NCBI RefSeq assembly: GCF_013128195.2
Contig: NZ_CP053452.2
Coordinates: 8,804,001 to 8,868,000 of the forward strand
Length of the DNA stretch: 64,000 nt
Source of the DNA: Frigoriglobus tundricola
GTDB lineage: Bacteria > Planctomycetota > Planctomycetia > Gemmatales > Gemmataceae
Reading direction: 5' to 3'
Part shown: in pieces, positions 51,093 through 59,629 of the stretch
How positions within the stretch are numbered: position 1 is the first letter of the stretch
Layout of the letters: each line of letters opens with the position of its first letter
Position numbers and translations under genes: made by a program
The notes under the pieces: generated by a model
What the model saw: only the letters and a program-made list of their open reading frames with translations
Told to the model about the DNA's origin: nothing
Database searches by the model: none

Positions 51093-51712
51093 TTAACCAC
51101 TCCCTTCTGACGCGGCTTGAAGTTCTGGATAAACTGAATGACGAAGTCGTCACCCTCGCTGGACATCGCGAAGCCGTAGCCGTTCGCCCGCAGCTCGCGC
51201 ATCGCCTCACCCACCGACCAACCGTTGTTCTCCATGCGGTAGATCGCGGTCAGCCGCCCGGTCCGGTGCAGCCCCGCCTTGCAGTGCAGGAGGATCGGGT
51301 AGTTGTCCTTGTCGGCGAGGATGGCGAGCCAGTCGCGGACGGCCGGCGGCTCGTCCTCGAGCGTGTTGCCGGGCGGTAGAAGGTCCGGGGTGATGAGCTT
51401 GTAGTTCACGTTGAGCTGCTTGCACAGCTCGCTCTCGAGGATGGTACCCTTCCCCAGCCAGTGATTGGCGAGCAGCGGGTCCGGCTCCTCGTGCTGGAGG
51501 TTCACCACGGTCTTGATGTGGTACCGCTCGATGGTCTCGCGGAAGCCGGCCGCGGTCATCTGTCCGGAGCGGTACAGCTTCCCGGGATCGACCTCGCGGA
51601 ACCGCTTGGCGTGGATGTACTGCGCGCGGTACAGCAGCCCCGGGGGCGCGAGCACCACCGCGACGACCCCGGTACCGAGCACCCACTGGAACAATTGTCG
51701 TCGGTTCGGCAT
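51089..51712 (-). CDS. Membrane-anchored dual-specificity/tyrosine phosphatase
   Basis: A 207-residue protein. An N-terminal membrane helix or signal anchor (about 8-29, LFQWVLGTGVVAVVLAPPGL) is followed by a DSP-like domain with LYRSGQMTAAGF, the general-acid region near ITPDLLPPGN and the catalytic P-loop LLHCKAGLHRTGR (Cys144, Arg150). DSP-type enzymes remove phosphate from Tyr/Ser/Thr or from lipids and sugars. A 4-nt overlap with the LptF/G-like gene suggests it acts on the same envelope lipid pathway; a lipid-phosphate substrate is possible but unproven. Confidence 0.85.
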   Translation of the reverse strand: MPNRRQLFQWVLGTGVVAVVLAPPGLLYRAQYIHAKRFREVDPGKLYRSGQMTAAGFRETIERYHIKTVVNLQHEEPDPLLANHWLGKGTILESELCKQLNVNYKLITPDLLPPGNTLEDEPPAVRDWLAILADKDNYPILLHCKAGLHRTGRLTAIYRMENNGWSVGEAMRELRANGYGFAMSSEGDDFVIQFIQNFKPRQKGVVK

Positions 51713-51851
51713 CCCTGCCTACTGTCGCGGACCGGTTTCGAAAAACATAGAGGGCACACTAATACACAACGTGCCGTGCGTGTCAACAGCGACTCGCCAT
51801 AAACGCGCCGGTCGTGTAACCTAAACACCACCCCGCCGCGAGGTGTCCTCA

Positions 51852-52733
51852 ATGTTCGTTTCCGCTCTTCTCTCCGCCACGCTCATCGTGCCCGCGGCCG
51901 ACGCCGCGAAGCCGTTCGAGTTCAAGGACGGCGACCGTATCGTGTGGCTCGGTAATACCTTGGTGGAGCGCGAGCAGCGGTACGGGTACTGGGAAACCGC
52001 GCTGCTCGCCGCGAACGCCGACAAGACGATCACCGTCCGGAACCTCGGCTGGAGCGGCGACACGGTGTTCGGCGACGCCCGCGCCGGCTTCGATAACGCC
52101 GCCAAGGGCTACGAGCGGATGGTGTCGCTCGCACTGGAGTTGAAGCCGACCGTGATCTTCGTCAGCTTCGGCACGAACGAAGCGTTCGAGGGCAAAGACG
52201 GGCTGCCGAAGTTCGAGAAGGGGTTGGAGAAGTTGCTCGACTCGCTGAAGCCCGCGAACGCCCGAATCGTGCTGTTCTCGCCCCGCGAGTTCCTCCCGTC
52301 CCCGAGTCTCCCCGACCCCAAGACCGCGAACGCGAACCTCGCTCTCTACCGCGACGTGATCAAAACCGTCTCAGAAAAACGTGGCTTGCGGTTCGCTGAC
52401 CTCTTCGACGCCAAGCGGTCCCCCGCGGGATCGCTCACAGACAACGGCATCCACCTGACCGAGATCGGGTACCGGGAAACGGCGTCGCTCTTCCTGTCCG
52501 CGCTTGGGATCGACTCGCCGACCGCGAGCAGGGAGAAACTCGAACCGCTGCGCCGGGCCGTGGTGGCGAAGAACGAGCAGTTCTTCAACAAGTGGCGGCC
52601 GCAGAATGAAACGTACCTGTTCGGGTTCCGCAGGCACGAACAGGGGAAGAACGCGAAGGAGATCGCCGAGTTCGATCCGTTCATCGCCAAGGCCGAGGAC
52701 GAGATCACCAAGCTCCGAAAGGGGCTGAAGTAA
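51852..52733 (+). CDS. Secreted SGNH/GDSL-type hydrolase
   Basis: A 293-residue protein with a short signal peptide (about 1-18, ATLIVPAADAA). The SGNH fold shows block I IVWLGNTLVEREQ, GWSGDTVFGDARAGF, block III FVSFGTNEAFEG and block V DNGIHLTEIGYRE (with the Asp/His pair). The block I serine of classic GDSL is replaced by Gly-Asn-Thr, as in a planctomycete subgroup. It probably acts on an ester of a polysaccharide or lipid outside the cytoplasm. It is followed by a hairpin and by the large CxxCH protein; this pair recurs in planctomycetes. Confidence 0.82.
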   Translation: MFVSALLSATLIVPAADAAKPFEFKDGDRIVWLGNTLVEREQRYGYWETALLAANADKTITVRNLGWSGDTVFGDARAGFDNAAKGYERMVSLALELKPTVIFVSFGTNEAFEGKDGLPKFEKGLEKLLDSLKPANARIVLFSPREFLPSPSLPDPKTANANLALYRDVIKTVSEKRGLRFADLFDAKRSPAGSLTDNGIHLTEIGYRETASLFLSALGIDSPTASREKLEPLRRAVVAKNEQFFNKWRPQNETYLFGFRRHEQGKNAKEIAEFDPFIAKAEDEITKLRKGLK

Positions 52734-52734
52734 C

Positions 52735-52803
52735 CTCCCCCGGCCCCTCCCTGAAGGGAGGGGCTTTATCTCACCCCCCTCCCTTCAGGGAGGGGCCGGG
52801 GGC
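52735..52803. repeat. Double-hairpin inverted repeat
   Basis: Two arms (about 52736-52763 and 52774-52803) are reverse complements, and each arm is itself a hairpin (CCCTCCCTGAAGGGAGGG). It starts just after the SGNH hydrolase stop and can serve as its terminator. Confidence 0.8.
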
Positions 52804-52860
52804 GGGTTCTGAATCTCCTGCCCTTGACCAACACACCAACACACCAACACACCCTCCCTC

Positions 52861-55800
52861 ATGCGCCAATACACTCTTGCACTTCTTTTCGTGTTCTCCC
52901 CCTCCCTGGCGTATGCCCAGCGCGACGCCAACGTGCCCGACCCCGACCCCGAACTGGAGCGCAAGACGTTCACCGTCGCGCCGGGGTTCGAGGTGTCCCT
53001 GTATGCGGCCGATCCGCTCCTGGCGAAGCCGATACAGATGAACTTCGACCCGCAGGGGCGGCTCTGGGTCGCGTCGAGCGAGATCTACCCGCAGATCAAG
53101 CCGGGCGAGAAGGCGAACGACAAGATCATCATCCTCGAAGACACGAAGGGCGTCGGCAAAGCGGACAAGACCACGGTGTTCGCGGACGGTCTGCTGATCC
53201 CCACCGGTCTCGAACCGGGCGACGGCGGGGTGTACGTCGCGAACAGCACCGAGATCGTTCACCTGAGCGCGAGCAAGCCCGGCGGTAAGGCCGACAAGCG
53301 GAAGGTGCTGCTGTCGGGCTTCGGCACGGAAGACACGCACCACATCATCCACACCTTTCGGTGGGGGCCGGACTGCCGGTTGTACTTCAACCAGTCGATC
53401 TACATCCACAGCCACATCGAAACGCCGACGGGGGTGAAGCGCCTCAACGCCGGCGGCATCTGGCGGTTCAACCCGGACAAAACCGAACTCGACGTGTTCG
53501 CACGCGGGTGGGTGAACGCCTGGGGCCACGCATTCGATAAGTACGGGCAATCGCTCGTGACCGACGGCGCCGGCGGCGAGGGCATCAACCACGTGGTCCC
53601 CGGCGGCTACTACCTCACAAGCGTCGGGCCACACGCGCAGCGGTTGCTGCACGGCATGAACCCCGGCAGCCCGAAGTATTGCGGCCTCGAAGTGATCAGC
53701 GGCCGGCACTTCCCGGACGACTGGCAGGGCGATGTCGTCACCAACGACTTCCGCGGTCACCGCGTCTGCCGCTTCAAGTTACAGGAAGACGGCAGCACGT
53801 TCGCGAGCCGCGAAATGACGGAAGTCATCAAGAGCAACCACCCCGCGTTCCGGCCGATCGACGTGAAGATGGGGCCGGACGGCGCGCTATACATCGCCGA
53901 CTGGTACAACCCGATCATCCAGCACGGCGAAGTCGATTTTCGCGACCCGCGCCGCGACAAAACACACGGCCGCATCTGGCGCGTGACCGCGAAGGGTCGC
54001 CCGCTCGTCGAGCGCCCCAAACTGGTGGATGCGACCATCCCCGAACTCCTGGATCAACTGAAGGCGCCCGAGCAGTGGACGCGCCAGCAAGCCAAGCGGG
54101 TGCTGAAGGAACGTGGCGCGGAGAAGGTGATGCCGGAACTGGGGCGCTGGCTGGGACAGCTCGATCAGAAGCACGCGGATTTCGAACGCCATGTGTTAGA
54201 AGCAACATGGGTCGCAGAAGTGTTGGGGCCGGGCATCGGAGCGGGAGATCGCTTAACCGCTGCGAAAGATCCTCAAGTGAGAGCCGCCGCCCTTCGAATC
54301 TGTGCGCGGTCAATCCTCTCCATAGCCGGTGCTTCGACGCAGGTGGCAAGAAGTGTTCTGGACGAGAACCCTCGTGTCCGTCTTGAAGCGATCCGCGGGT
54401 TGGCACACGGCCCCGGCAACGGTGTCGAGACTGCGCTCGCGGCTCTCGACAAGCCGATGGACCGCACGCTCGACTACGCGCTCTGGCTCACGGTTCGTGA
54501 ACTCGAACCGTACTGGCTCCCGGAGTTTCAGGCGGGCAAGCTCACGTTCGGCGGCGACGCCAAGAAGCTCGCGTTCGCGCTCAACGCGATCGGCAACAAG
54601 GACACCGTGAAGCCGGTTCTCGCACTCATCGACGGCGGGAACGTGCCGAAGGAGAACGTGCGCGGACTGTACCTCTTGCTCGCCCAGATCGGCGGGTCGG
54701 AGGAGTTGGCGAAAGTCTTGACTTACGCCGGACGCACCGCGGATGTGCCCGCTCCGCAACGAATCGAACTGACTCAGGCGGTCGAAGACGCGATCCGCAC
54801 GCGCAAGGTGCCGGCGCCGAAGGCGGCATCGGGGCTGTCGGCGCTGTCGGCGCTGCTGGTTGATAAAGAGGCCGCGCGGCGCTCGGCCCTGCGAATCGTG
54901 GGCCTCTGGAAGGTGCAGGATCACGCTCAATTGCTTTCGGAGGTCGCGGGCGACGAAAAGGGGACGACCGAAGACCGCCGCGCCGCGCTCGATGGGCTCG
55001 TGGCGCTGGGCGGAACCTGGGCGAACACCACACTCGACGCCCTGATGTCCCCGAAATCTCCGCCCGAGTTCCGGCGCGACGCGATCATCGCGTCCACCGG
55101 CGTCAAAATCGATTCTGCGGCCCAGAAGGCCGCCGAATTCTTGTCCGACGCCAAGCCCGAGGAAGAACTCGTTGACCTCTTCGCGGCGTTCCTCAACCGC
55201 AAGGGCGGGGCCAGCGTGCTGGCCAAGGCACTCGCGGACAAGAAGCTGAACCCCGACGTGGCGAAGATCGGCCTCAAAGCGGTCCGTGCCGTCGGGCAAC
55301 CGGCCGACGACCTGACCGCGGCGCTCACGAAAGCCGGCGACCTCGGTGCCGCCAGGAAGCCGCCCACGGAAGCCGAAGTGAAAGCACTCACCGCCGAAGC
55401 AGTGAAGTCGGGCGACGCCGCGCGCGGCGAGGTGATCTTCCGCCGCAAGGAACTCCAGTGCCTCGCGTGCCACGGCTACGGCGGTGCCGGCGGACAGGTC
55501 GGACCGGACCTCACCAGCATCGGTGCCAGTGCCCAGCCCGATTACCTCGTCGATTCACTGTTGCTGCCGCACAAGGCGATCAAGGAAGGTTTCGACGTCA
55601 CCCGCGTGGTGACAGCCGAGGACACGGTGGTTCAGGGGATCAAGGTCCGGGAAGGAAACGGCGTACTCGTGTTGCGCTCCGCCGAGGACAAGGAGATCAC
55701 GCTCCCGCTCAAGGACATCGCGGAGCGGACAAAGTCCACGAAGTCGCTCATGCCCGAAGGGCTCACGGACCAACTGACCAAGCAGGAGTTTTCCGACCTC

Positions 55801-56304
55801 GTGCGGTTCCTCACCGATCTGGGCAAGGTCGGCGGACCGTACGCGCCGAGCAAGGCCCGGGTGGTCCGCCGGTGGCAGGTCATCGACCCGACCAACGCGA
55901 ACCTGAACGCCTTCCGCCGCGCCCGCGTTTCGGCTGCCGCAGAGTCCGACGCCCCGTTCACGTGGTCGCCGGCTTACTCTCGCGTGTCTGGGAACCTGCC
56001 GCTCGCGGATCTGCCGAAGTTCACCGTCTGGGTCGACACCGCGCAGCAGAGCGTGGTGCGGTTCCAGCTCGACGTAACCACCGCGGGCGCCGCAAAACTC
56101 AAGTTCAACTCGGTCGCGGGCCTGAGCGTTTACGTCGGGAACACGCCGGTCGATCCCCAAGCCGAGACGCTCCTCGATCTGAAAGCCGGCGTACAGACCG
56201 TGACGATCCTGATTGACCGCTCGAAACGCACTGACGAGGTGCGTGTCGAACTGGACGACGTGGAGAAGTCGCCGGCGCGGGTCGCCGTCGTGGGCGGAAA
56301 GTGA
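52861..56304 (+). CDS. PVC-type heme-binding CxxCH protein with membrane-bound-dehydrogenase (sorbosone-like) propeller and HEAT repeats
   Basis: An 1147-residue secreted protein; the signal peptide (about 1-19) ends SLAYAQRD. Residues about 30-380 are the membrane-bound dehydrogenase-type beta-propeller (FTVAPGFEVSLYAADPLLAK, NFDPQGRLWVASSE, GPDGALYIADWYNPIIQHGE). Residues about 390-830 are HEAT-like helices. Residues about 845-980 are the PVC heme domain with CLACH at 867-871 (GEVIFRRKELQCLACHGYGG, then GPDLTSIG and SLLLPHKAIKEGF). The C-terminal part is beta-rich. This architecture is abundant in planctomycetes and is thought to oxidise sugars or complex substrates in the periplasm. It follows the SGNH hydrolase. 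Confidence 0.93.
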   Translation: MRQYTLALLFVFSPSLAYAQRDANVPDPDPELERKTFTVAPGFEVSLYAADPLLAKPIQMNFDPQGRLWVASSEIYPQIKPGEKANDKIIILEDTKGVGKADKTTVFADGLLIPTGLEPGDGGVYVANSTEIVHLSASKPGGKADKRKVLLSGFGTEDTHHIIHTFRWGPDCRLYFNQSIYIHSHIETPTGVKRLNAGGIWRFNPDKTELDVFARGWVNAWGHAFDKYGQSLVTDGAGGEGINHVVPGGYYLTSVGPHAQRLLHGMNPGSPKYCGLEVISGRHFPDDWQGDVVTNDFRGHRVCRFKLQEDGSTFASREMTEVIKSNHPAFRPIDVKMGPDGALYIADWYNPIIQHGEVDFRDPRRDKTHGRIWRVTAKGRPLVERPKLVDATIPELLDQLKAPEQWTRQQAKRVLKERGAEKVMPELGRWLGQLDQKHADFERHVLEATWVAEVLGPGIGAGDRLTAAKDPQVRAAALRICARSILSIAGASTQVARSVLDENPRVRLEAIRGLAHGPGNGVETALAALDKPMDRTLDYALWLTVRELEPYWLPEFQAGKLTFGGDAKKLAFALNAIGNKDTVKPVLALIDGGNVPKENVRGLYLLLAQIGGSEELAKVLTYAGRTADVPAPQRIELTQAVEDAIRTRKVPAPKAASGLSALSALLVDKEAARRSALRIVGLWKVQDHAQLLSEVAGDEKGTTEDRRAALDGLVALGGTWANTTLDALMSPKSPPEFRRDAIIASTGVKIDSAAQKAAEFLSDAKPEEELVDLFAAFLNRKGGASVLAKALADKKLNPDVAKIGLKAVRAVGQPADDLTAALTKAGDLGAARKPPTEAEVKALTAEAVKSGDAARGEVIFRRKELQCLACHGYGGAGGQVGPDLTSIGASAQPDYLVDSLLLPHKAIKEGFDVTRVVTAEDTVVQGIKVREGNGVLVLRSAEDKEITLPLKDIAERTKSTKSLMPEGLTDQLTKQEFSDLVRFLTDLGKVGGPYAPSKARVVRRWQVIDPTNANLNAFRRARVSAAAESDAPFTWSPAYSRVSGNLPLADLPKFTVWVDTAQQSVVRFQLDVTTAGAAKLKFNSVAGLSVYVGNTPVDPQAETLLDLKAGVQTVTILIDRSKRTDEVRVELDDVEKSPARVAVVGGK

Positions 56305-56389
56305 TTTCTTCTTGCCCTCTCCCACCCGGGAAACGGGGAACCACGGGGATTCCCCAATGCCGGCTTGAGAGTTGTTGGCGGCGCTTCGG

Positions 56390-56442
56390 CGCCGGGTGAG
56401 GGGTGGACGTCAAACCCAACGCTGAGCCACCCCTCACCCGGC
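56390..56442. repeat. Inverted repeat (GGGTGAGGGGTGG family)
   Basis: A left arm at about 56390-56406 (GCCGGGTGAGGGGTGG) and a right arm at about 56428-56442 (CCACCCCTCACCCGGC) are exact complements around a 21-nt loop. It sits between the CxxCH gene and cbiM; further G/C palindromic pieces surround it. Confidence 0.72.
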
Positions 56443-56458
56443 TCGCAAAGCCTCGCCA

Positions 56459-56481
56459 CCCTCCCCCGCAAGGGGGGAGGG
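56459..56481 (+). promoter_or_regulatory. Hairpin that sequesters the cbiM ribosome-binding site
   Basis: CCCTCCCCC (56459-56467), a GCAAG loop and GGGGGAGGG (56473-56481) make a 9-bp G/C stem. Its right arm is the only Shine-Dalgarno-like sequence (GGGAGGG) before the ATG at 56489. Folding of this stem would hide the ribosome site, so translation of cbiM may be low or conditional. Confidence 0.55.
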
Positions 56482-56488
56482 CAAAGAC

Positions 56489-57160
56489 ATGTCATTCCCG
56501 CTGCTCGCTGTGCATTTGTCGGACGGGGCGCTCACCGAGGCGTGGTTGGCGGCGGGCTTCGGCGGCCTCGCGGTCCTGCTCCTCATTGCGATGTGGAAGG
56601 TGCGCGAGGAAGAGGTCCCGCGCATCGGCGTACTTACGGCCGCGTTCTTCGTAGCCTCCAGCATTCACATCAAGCTCGCGGTCCTGCCAACGAGCGTTCA
56701 CCTCATCCTGAACGGCTTGGTCGGCGTCGTTCTGGGGCGGCGCGCGCCGCTCGCGGTCACCGTCGGGTTGGCGTTGCAATATCTGCTCCTTTCGCACGGC
56801 GGCCTCACCACGATCGGAATCAACGCGTGCATTGTCGGCGTGCCGGCGCTCGCGGCCGGAGCGGCGTACCCGGTGTTACGCCGACTCGGCGTGTCCCCGT
56901 TTGTGCGCGGCGCGGTTCTCGGCGGCGGGGCCGCCGCCGGTGCGGTCGTTCTCAACTTCCTGGTGCTGCTCTTCGGTGGAAAAGAGGACTGGCAGACGCT
57001 CGCGCGGCTGGTGCTCCTCGCGCACGTCCCCGTCGTCGTGATCGAAGGGCTGATGCTCGGCGTGCTGGTGAGCTATCTGGAGAAGGTGAAGCCGGAGATG
57101 CTGGGTTCTCAGAATCCGGTCCCCGACACACCCAAAGACCCGAACGACGCGGCTTGGTAG
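56489..57160 (+). CDS. cbiM: CbiM/NikM-type cobalt/nickel ECF transporter membrane component
   Basis: A 223-residue membrane protein with about six to seven helices. HLSDGALTEAWLAAG near the start corresponds to the MHIPDGFL metal-binding N-terminus of CbiM/NikM. SSIHIKLAVLPTSVHLILNG and LLLSHGGLTTIGINACIVG match the family's core, including the conserved His and GxNxxI blocks. It should bind Co2+ or Ni2+ as the substrate-specific component. No CbiN/Q/O genes are adjacent. Start issue: the ATG at 56489 has GGGAGGG before it but adds seven residues in front of the His; the in-frame GTG at 56510 would give a mature-like MHLSDG start but lacks a ribosome site. Confidence 0.85.
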   Translation: MSFPLLAVHLSDGALTEAWLAAGFGGLAVLLLIAMWKVREEEVPRIGVLTAAFFVASSIHIKLAVLPTSVHLILNGLVGVVLGRRAPLAVTVGLALQYLLLSHGGLTTIGINACIVGVPALAAGAAYPVLRRLGVSPFVRGAVLGGGAAAGAVVLNFLVLLFGGKEDWQTLARLVLLAHVPVVVIEGLMLGVLVSYLEKVKPEMLGSQNPVPDTPKDPNDAAW

Positions 57161-57177
57161 GTGCTGTGCCGATTCGC

Positions 57178-59223
57178 TCACGCCACCGGGAATATCTCTT
57201 CAAAAGGGACTTCCCACTGCCCGATGCCGACGCTGACCGTCACGGTCTGCTTCTTCGCGTCCACCTTTACAACTTTACCCGTCGAGCCGAAGCGCTGCAC
57301 CGTCACCACCGTGCCCGCTTTGAGGCCCGCGCGTAAATCGTGAAGCGCGGCCCGGTCCGCGGTCTCCTTCTCCAGGGCCGCCCGTTCGCGCGCCAGTGCC
57401 TCTTTCTCGCGGTCGGCATCGTGGCGGGCGGCGAGGGCCTCCACCTTCGCCTGCTCCGCTTCGAGCCGGAGCTCCTGGAGCCGGACCAGCTCGCCGCTCT
57501 TGCCCTTTCGCTTCTTGAGATAGCGGTGCGCCTTGCGGAGCAGCTCCTTCGGCAACTTGAGCCGACGGGCGATCTTCAGCGCGTTGCTCATCCCGAACTG
57601 GCCGATGTGCAGCCGGTACGTCGGCCGCATCGTCTCCACGTCGAACTCCACCGCCCCGTTCTCGGCACGGTCGTTGTTGAACGCGTAGGTCTTCAGATCG
57701 CCGAGGTGCGTGGTCACGATCGCGCGGCAGCCGACGTGATCGAGCTGGTCGAGGATCGCGCGGCCCAGTGCGGCGCCCTCGGTCGGGTCCGTTCCCGCCC
57801 CGAGTTCGTCGAGGAGGATCAGGCTCTGGTCGTCGGCAACTTTGAAGATGGACGCGATCCGCGAGACGTGCGAACTGAACGTGCTGAGGGACTGTTCCAG
57901 GCTCTGCTCGTCGCCGATGTCCGAGAGGATGTGCCGGAAGACCGGCACCAGGCTCCCCTCCCCCGCCGGCAGGTGCATCCCGCACTGCGCCATCAGACAC
58001 AAGAGCCCCGTTGTCTTCAGTGTGACCGTCTTCCCGCCCGTGTTCGGTCCCGTAATGACGAGCAGGTTGAAACCGATTCCGAGCCGGATGTCGATCGGGA
58101 CCACCGAGCGCGGAACGCTCTCGGAGCGCGGAGCGCGGAGCGCGGAGCGCGGAGCGGAAGACGCCGTACCGGACGAAGGTGGGTCTTCGGGTTTCTGTTC
58201 CGCGCTCCGCGCTCCGGGTTCCGAGTTTGAAGGAGGGGGGTCATTTCTAAACAGGGCTTCGAGGAGCGGGTGCCGGGCGTTGCGGAGCCAGAGCCGGCCC
58301 TCGGTGTTCACGTCCGGCGGAGACATGTCGAAATCGCGGGAGTAGCGGGCCTTCGCGGTGATGAGGTCGAGTTTCGCGAGGACGTCGAGCGAGTACACCA
58401 GCGGCTTCGCCACGCGGCCCACTTCGCTACTCAGCCGGCGGAGGACGCGTTTCACCTCGCGGTCCTCGTCCGCCTTCAGTTGGACGCGTTCCGCACTGAG
58501 GCCGGCGATGCTGGCCGGTTCCACGAACAGCGTTTCGCCGGTGCCGCTGACGCGGTGAACGACGCCGGGAACCTTGTGCCGGTAATTGACCGAAACCGGC
58601 AGCACGTAATGGTCGCCGTGAACGGTTGCGTTCGGGTAGCTGAGGATCTTGCGCAGCTCTGGGTCGCGCAGCAGCCGGCGGATCTCGGCCTTCACCTTCT
58701 CGTCGAGGTCGTAGAGCTTCTGGCGCACGGCGGCGAGGTCGCGGCTGGCCATGTCGAGGACGTGCCCGCGGCCGTCGATGCACCCGCCGATGGACTTGCC
58801 GACGGTCCCGAGGTCCTCGATGCCCGAGAGGTGGTCGATCAGACCCGAGAGGTGTTCCGCGAGGCGCATCCGGTAGCGGTACATCGCGCCGGTGCAGTTG
58901 AGGGCTTCGGCCACCTCGATCAGTTGTTCCGCCGTGAGCATGGTGCCGATGGCGGCGCGGCGGGCGATCAGCCGGACGTCGTGCAGGCCGTTGAACGGCG
59001 GCGGCTGGTTCAGCCCCAGGGCCGTGACCATCTCGGTGACGAGGGCGATTTCTTTCCGGACCACGCCCACATCGGTGGACGGCTCGAGCTGCCGGGCAAG
59101 GTCGCGCCCGAGCGACGAAGAGGTGTACCCGACGAGGATTTCGCGGAGCTTGTCGAACCCGAGCAGATCGAGCGTGTGTGCGTCCATGAGGGCATGGTCG
59201 GCGGTGGCGTGGAGAGTGATCAT
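57178..59223 (-). CDS. mutS2: MutS2-family ATPase lacking the Smr domain, with in-frame repeat insert
   Basis: 681 residues. It starts TLDLLGFDKLREILVGYTSS like MutS2. It has the core/lever helices, the ATPase Walker A TGPNTGGKTVTLKT, the GDEQSLEQSLSTFSSHVSRI block, Walker B LILLDELGAGTDPTEGAALG, and the coiled coil KKRKGKSGELVRLQELRLEA. MutS2 binds branched DNA or stalled ribosomes. The C-terminal Smr nuclease domain is missing; the protein ends in a small beta domain (about 640-681) after the coiled coil. Residues about 330-375 are a low-complexity Ser/Ala/Pro/Arg stretch encoded by GGAGCGC-type repeats (58105-58235). The ATG at 59187 is an alternative start (MDAHTLDLLGF). Confidence 0.92.
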   Translation of the reverse strand: MITLHATADHALMDAHTLDLLGFDKLREILVGYTSSSLGRDLARQLEPSTDVGVVRKEIALVTEMVTALGLNQPPPFNGLHDVRLIARRAAIGTMLTAEQLIEVAEALNCTGAMYRYRMRLAEHLSGLIDHLSGIEDLGTVGKSIGGCIDGRGHVLDMASRDLAAVRQKLYDLDEKVKAEIRRLLRDPELRKILSYPNATVHGDHYVLPVSVNYRHKVPGVVHRVSGTGETLFVEPASIAGLSAERVQLKADEDREVKRVLRRLSSEVGRVAKPLVYSLDVLAKLDLITAKARYSRDFDMSPPDVNTEGRLWLRNARHPLLEALFRNDPPPSNSEPGARSAEQKPEDPPSSGTASSAPRSALRAPRSESVPRSVVPIDIRLGIGFNLLVITGPNTGGKTVTLKTTGLLCLMAQCGMHLPAGEGSLVPVFRHILSDIGDEQSLEQSLSTFSSHVSRIASIFKVADDQSLILLDELGAGTDPTEGAALGRAILDQLDHVGCRAIVTTHLGDLKTYAFNNDRAENGAVEFDVETMRPTYRLHIGQFGMSNALKIARRLKLPKELLRKAHRYLKKRKGKSGELVRLQELRLEAEQAKVEALAARHDADREKEALARERAALEKETADRAALHDLRAGLKAGTVVTVQRFGSTGKVVKVDAKKQTVTVSVGIGQWEVPFEEIFPVA
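58105..58235. repeat. GGAGCGC tandem/inverted repeat inside mutS2
   Basis: The + strand shows about five tandem GGAGCGC units (about 58128-58160) and, 40 nt on, the complementary GCGCTCCGCGCTCCGGGTTC (about 58202-58222), so the block is an inverted repeat. It is read in frame as a disordered linker in MutS2, where most homologues have none. Confidence 0.72.
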
Positions 59224-59416
59224 GCCCTCAGGACACTCCGGCGCGCCGCCGGGTTCGGGGCTCGGTACTGGTCGTGTGGAGCCCGTTTCGGCGCGTCAAT
59301 GGTTCCGAACCGTAACCGGCTTCACTCATTACAGCCTAGGAACAACCGGGCCGATTGTAGACCCGATCGGGCGCTACCGCTCTCGCGCGCGGCTCCAAAG
59401 CCGAAGAAAAAACGAG

Positions 59417-59572
59417 TTCACCACAAAGGTACATAGGGCACAGAGAGAAAGACACCACCGCGGAAGACCGAAGCCAGTAATGCCGTTGAAAGAGCCCGTT
59501 CTTTCTCTCGGCCTTGATCTTCTCTCTGTGCTCTCGCCCCAACGCTGCGCGGGGACCCTCTCTGTGGTGAAT
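59417..59572. repeat. Inverted repeat with CACAGAG-type arms, one arm interrupted
   Basis: The left arm (59417-59452, starts TTCACCAC) pairs with a right arm ending at 59572, but the right arm is split by about 22 nt (about 59535-59556) that themselves form a small GC hairpin. The rest of the gap 59224-59629 holds no recognised gene. The outer ends match the repeat at 48277-48410. Confidence 0.72.
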
Positions 59573-59629
59573 CCGCCTTTTCTTTTCATTTGCGAGACAG
59601 GACCGACCGGATACCCCCGCGACGCGCGG

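Noticed and set aside
7862..59572. CRISPR array
   Set aside because: The repeats are inverted, dispersed and of different sequence; there are no equal direct repeats with spacers and no cas genes.
12698..59572. Insertion sequences or MITEs with target duplications
   Set aside because: No transposase is present and I could not see consistent short direct repeats flanking the palindromes.
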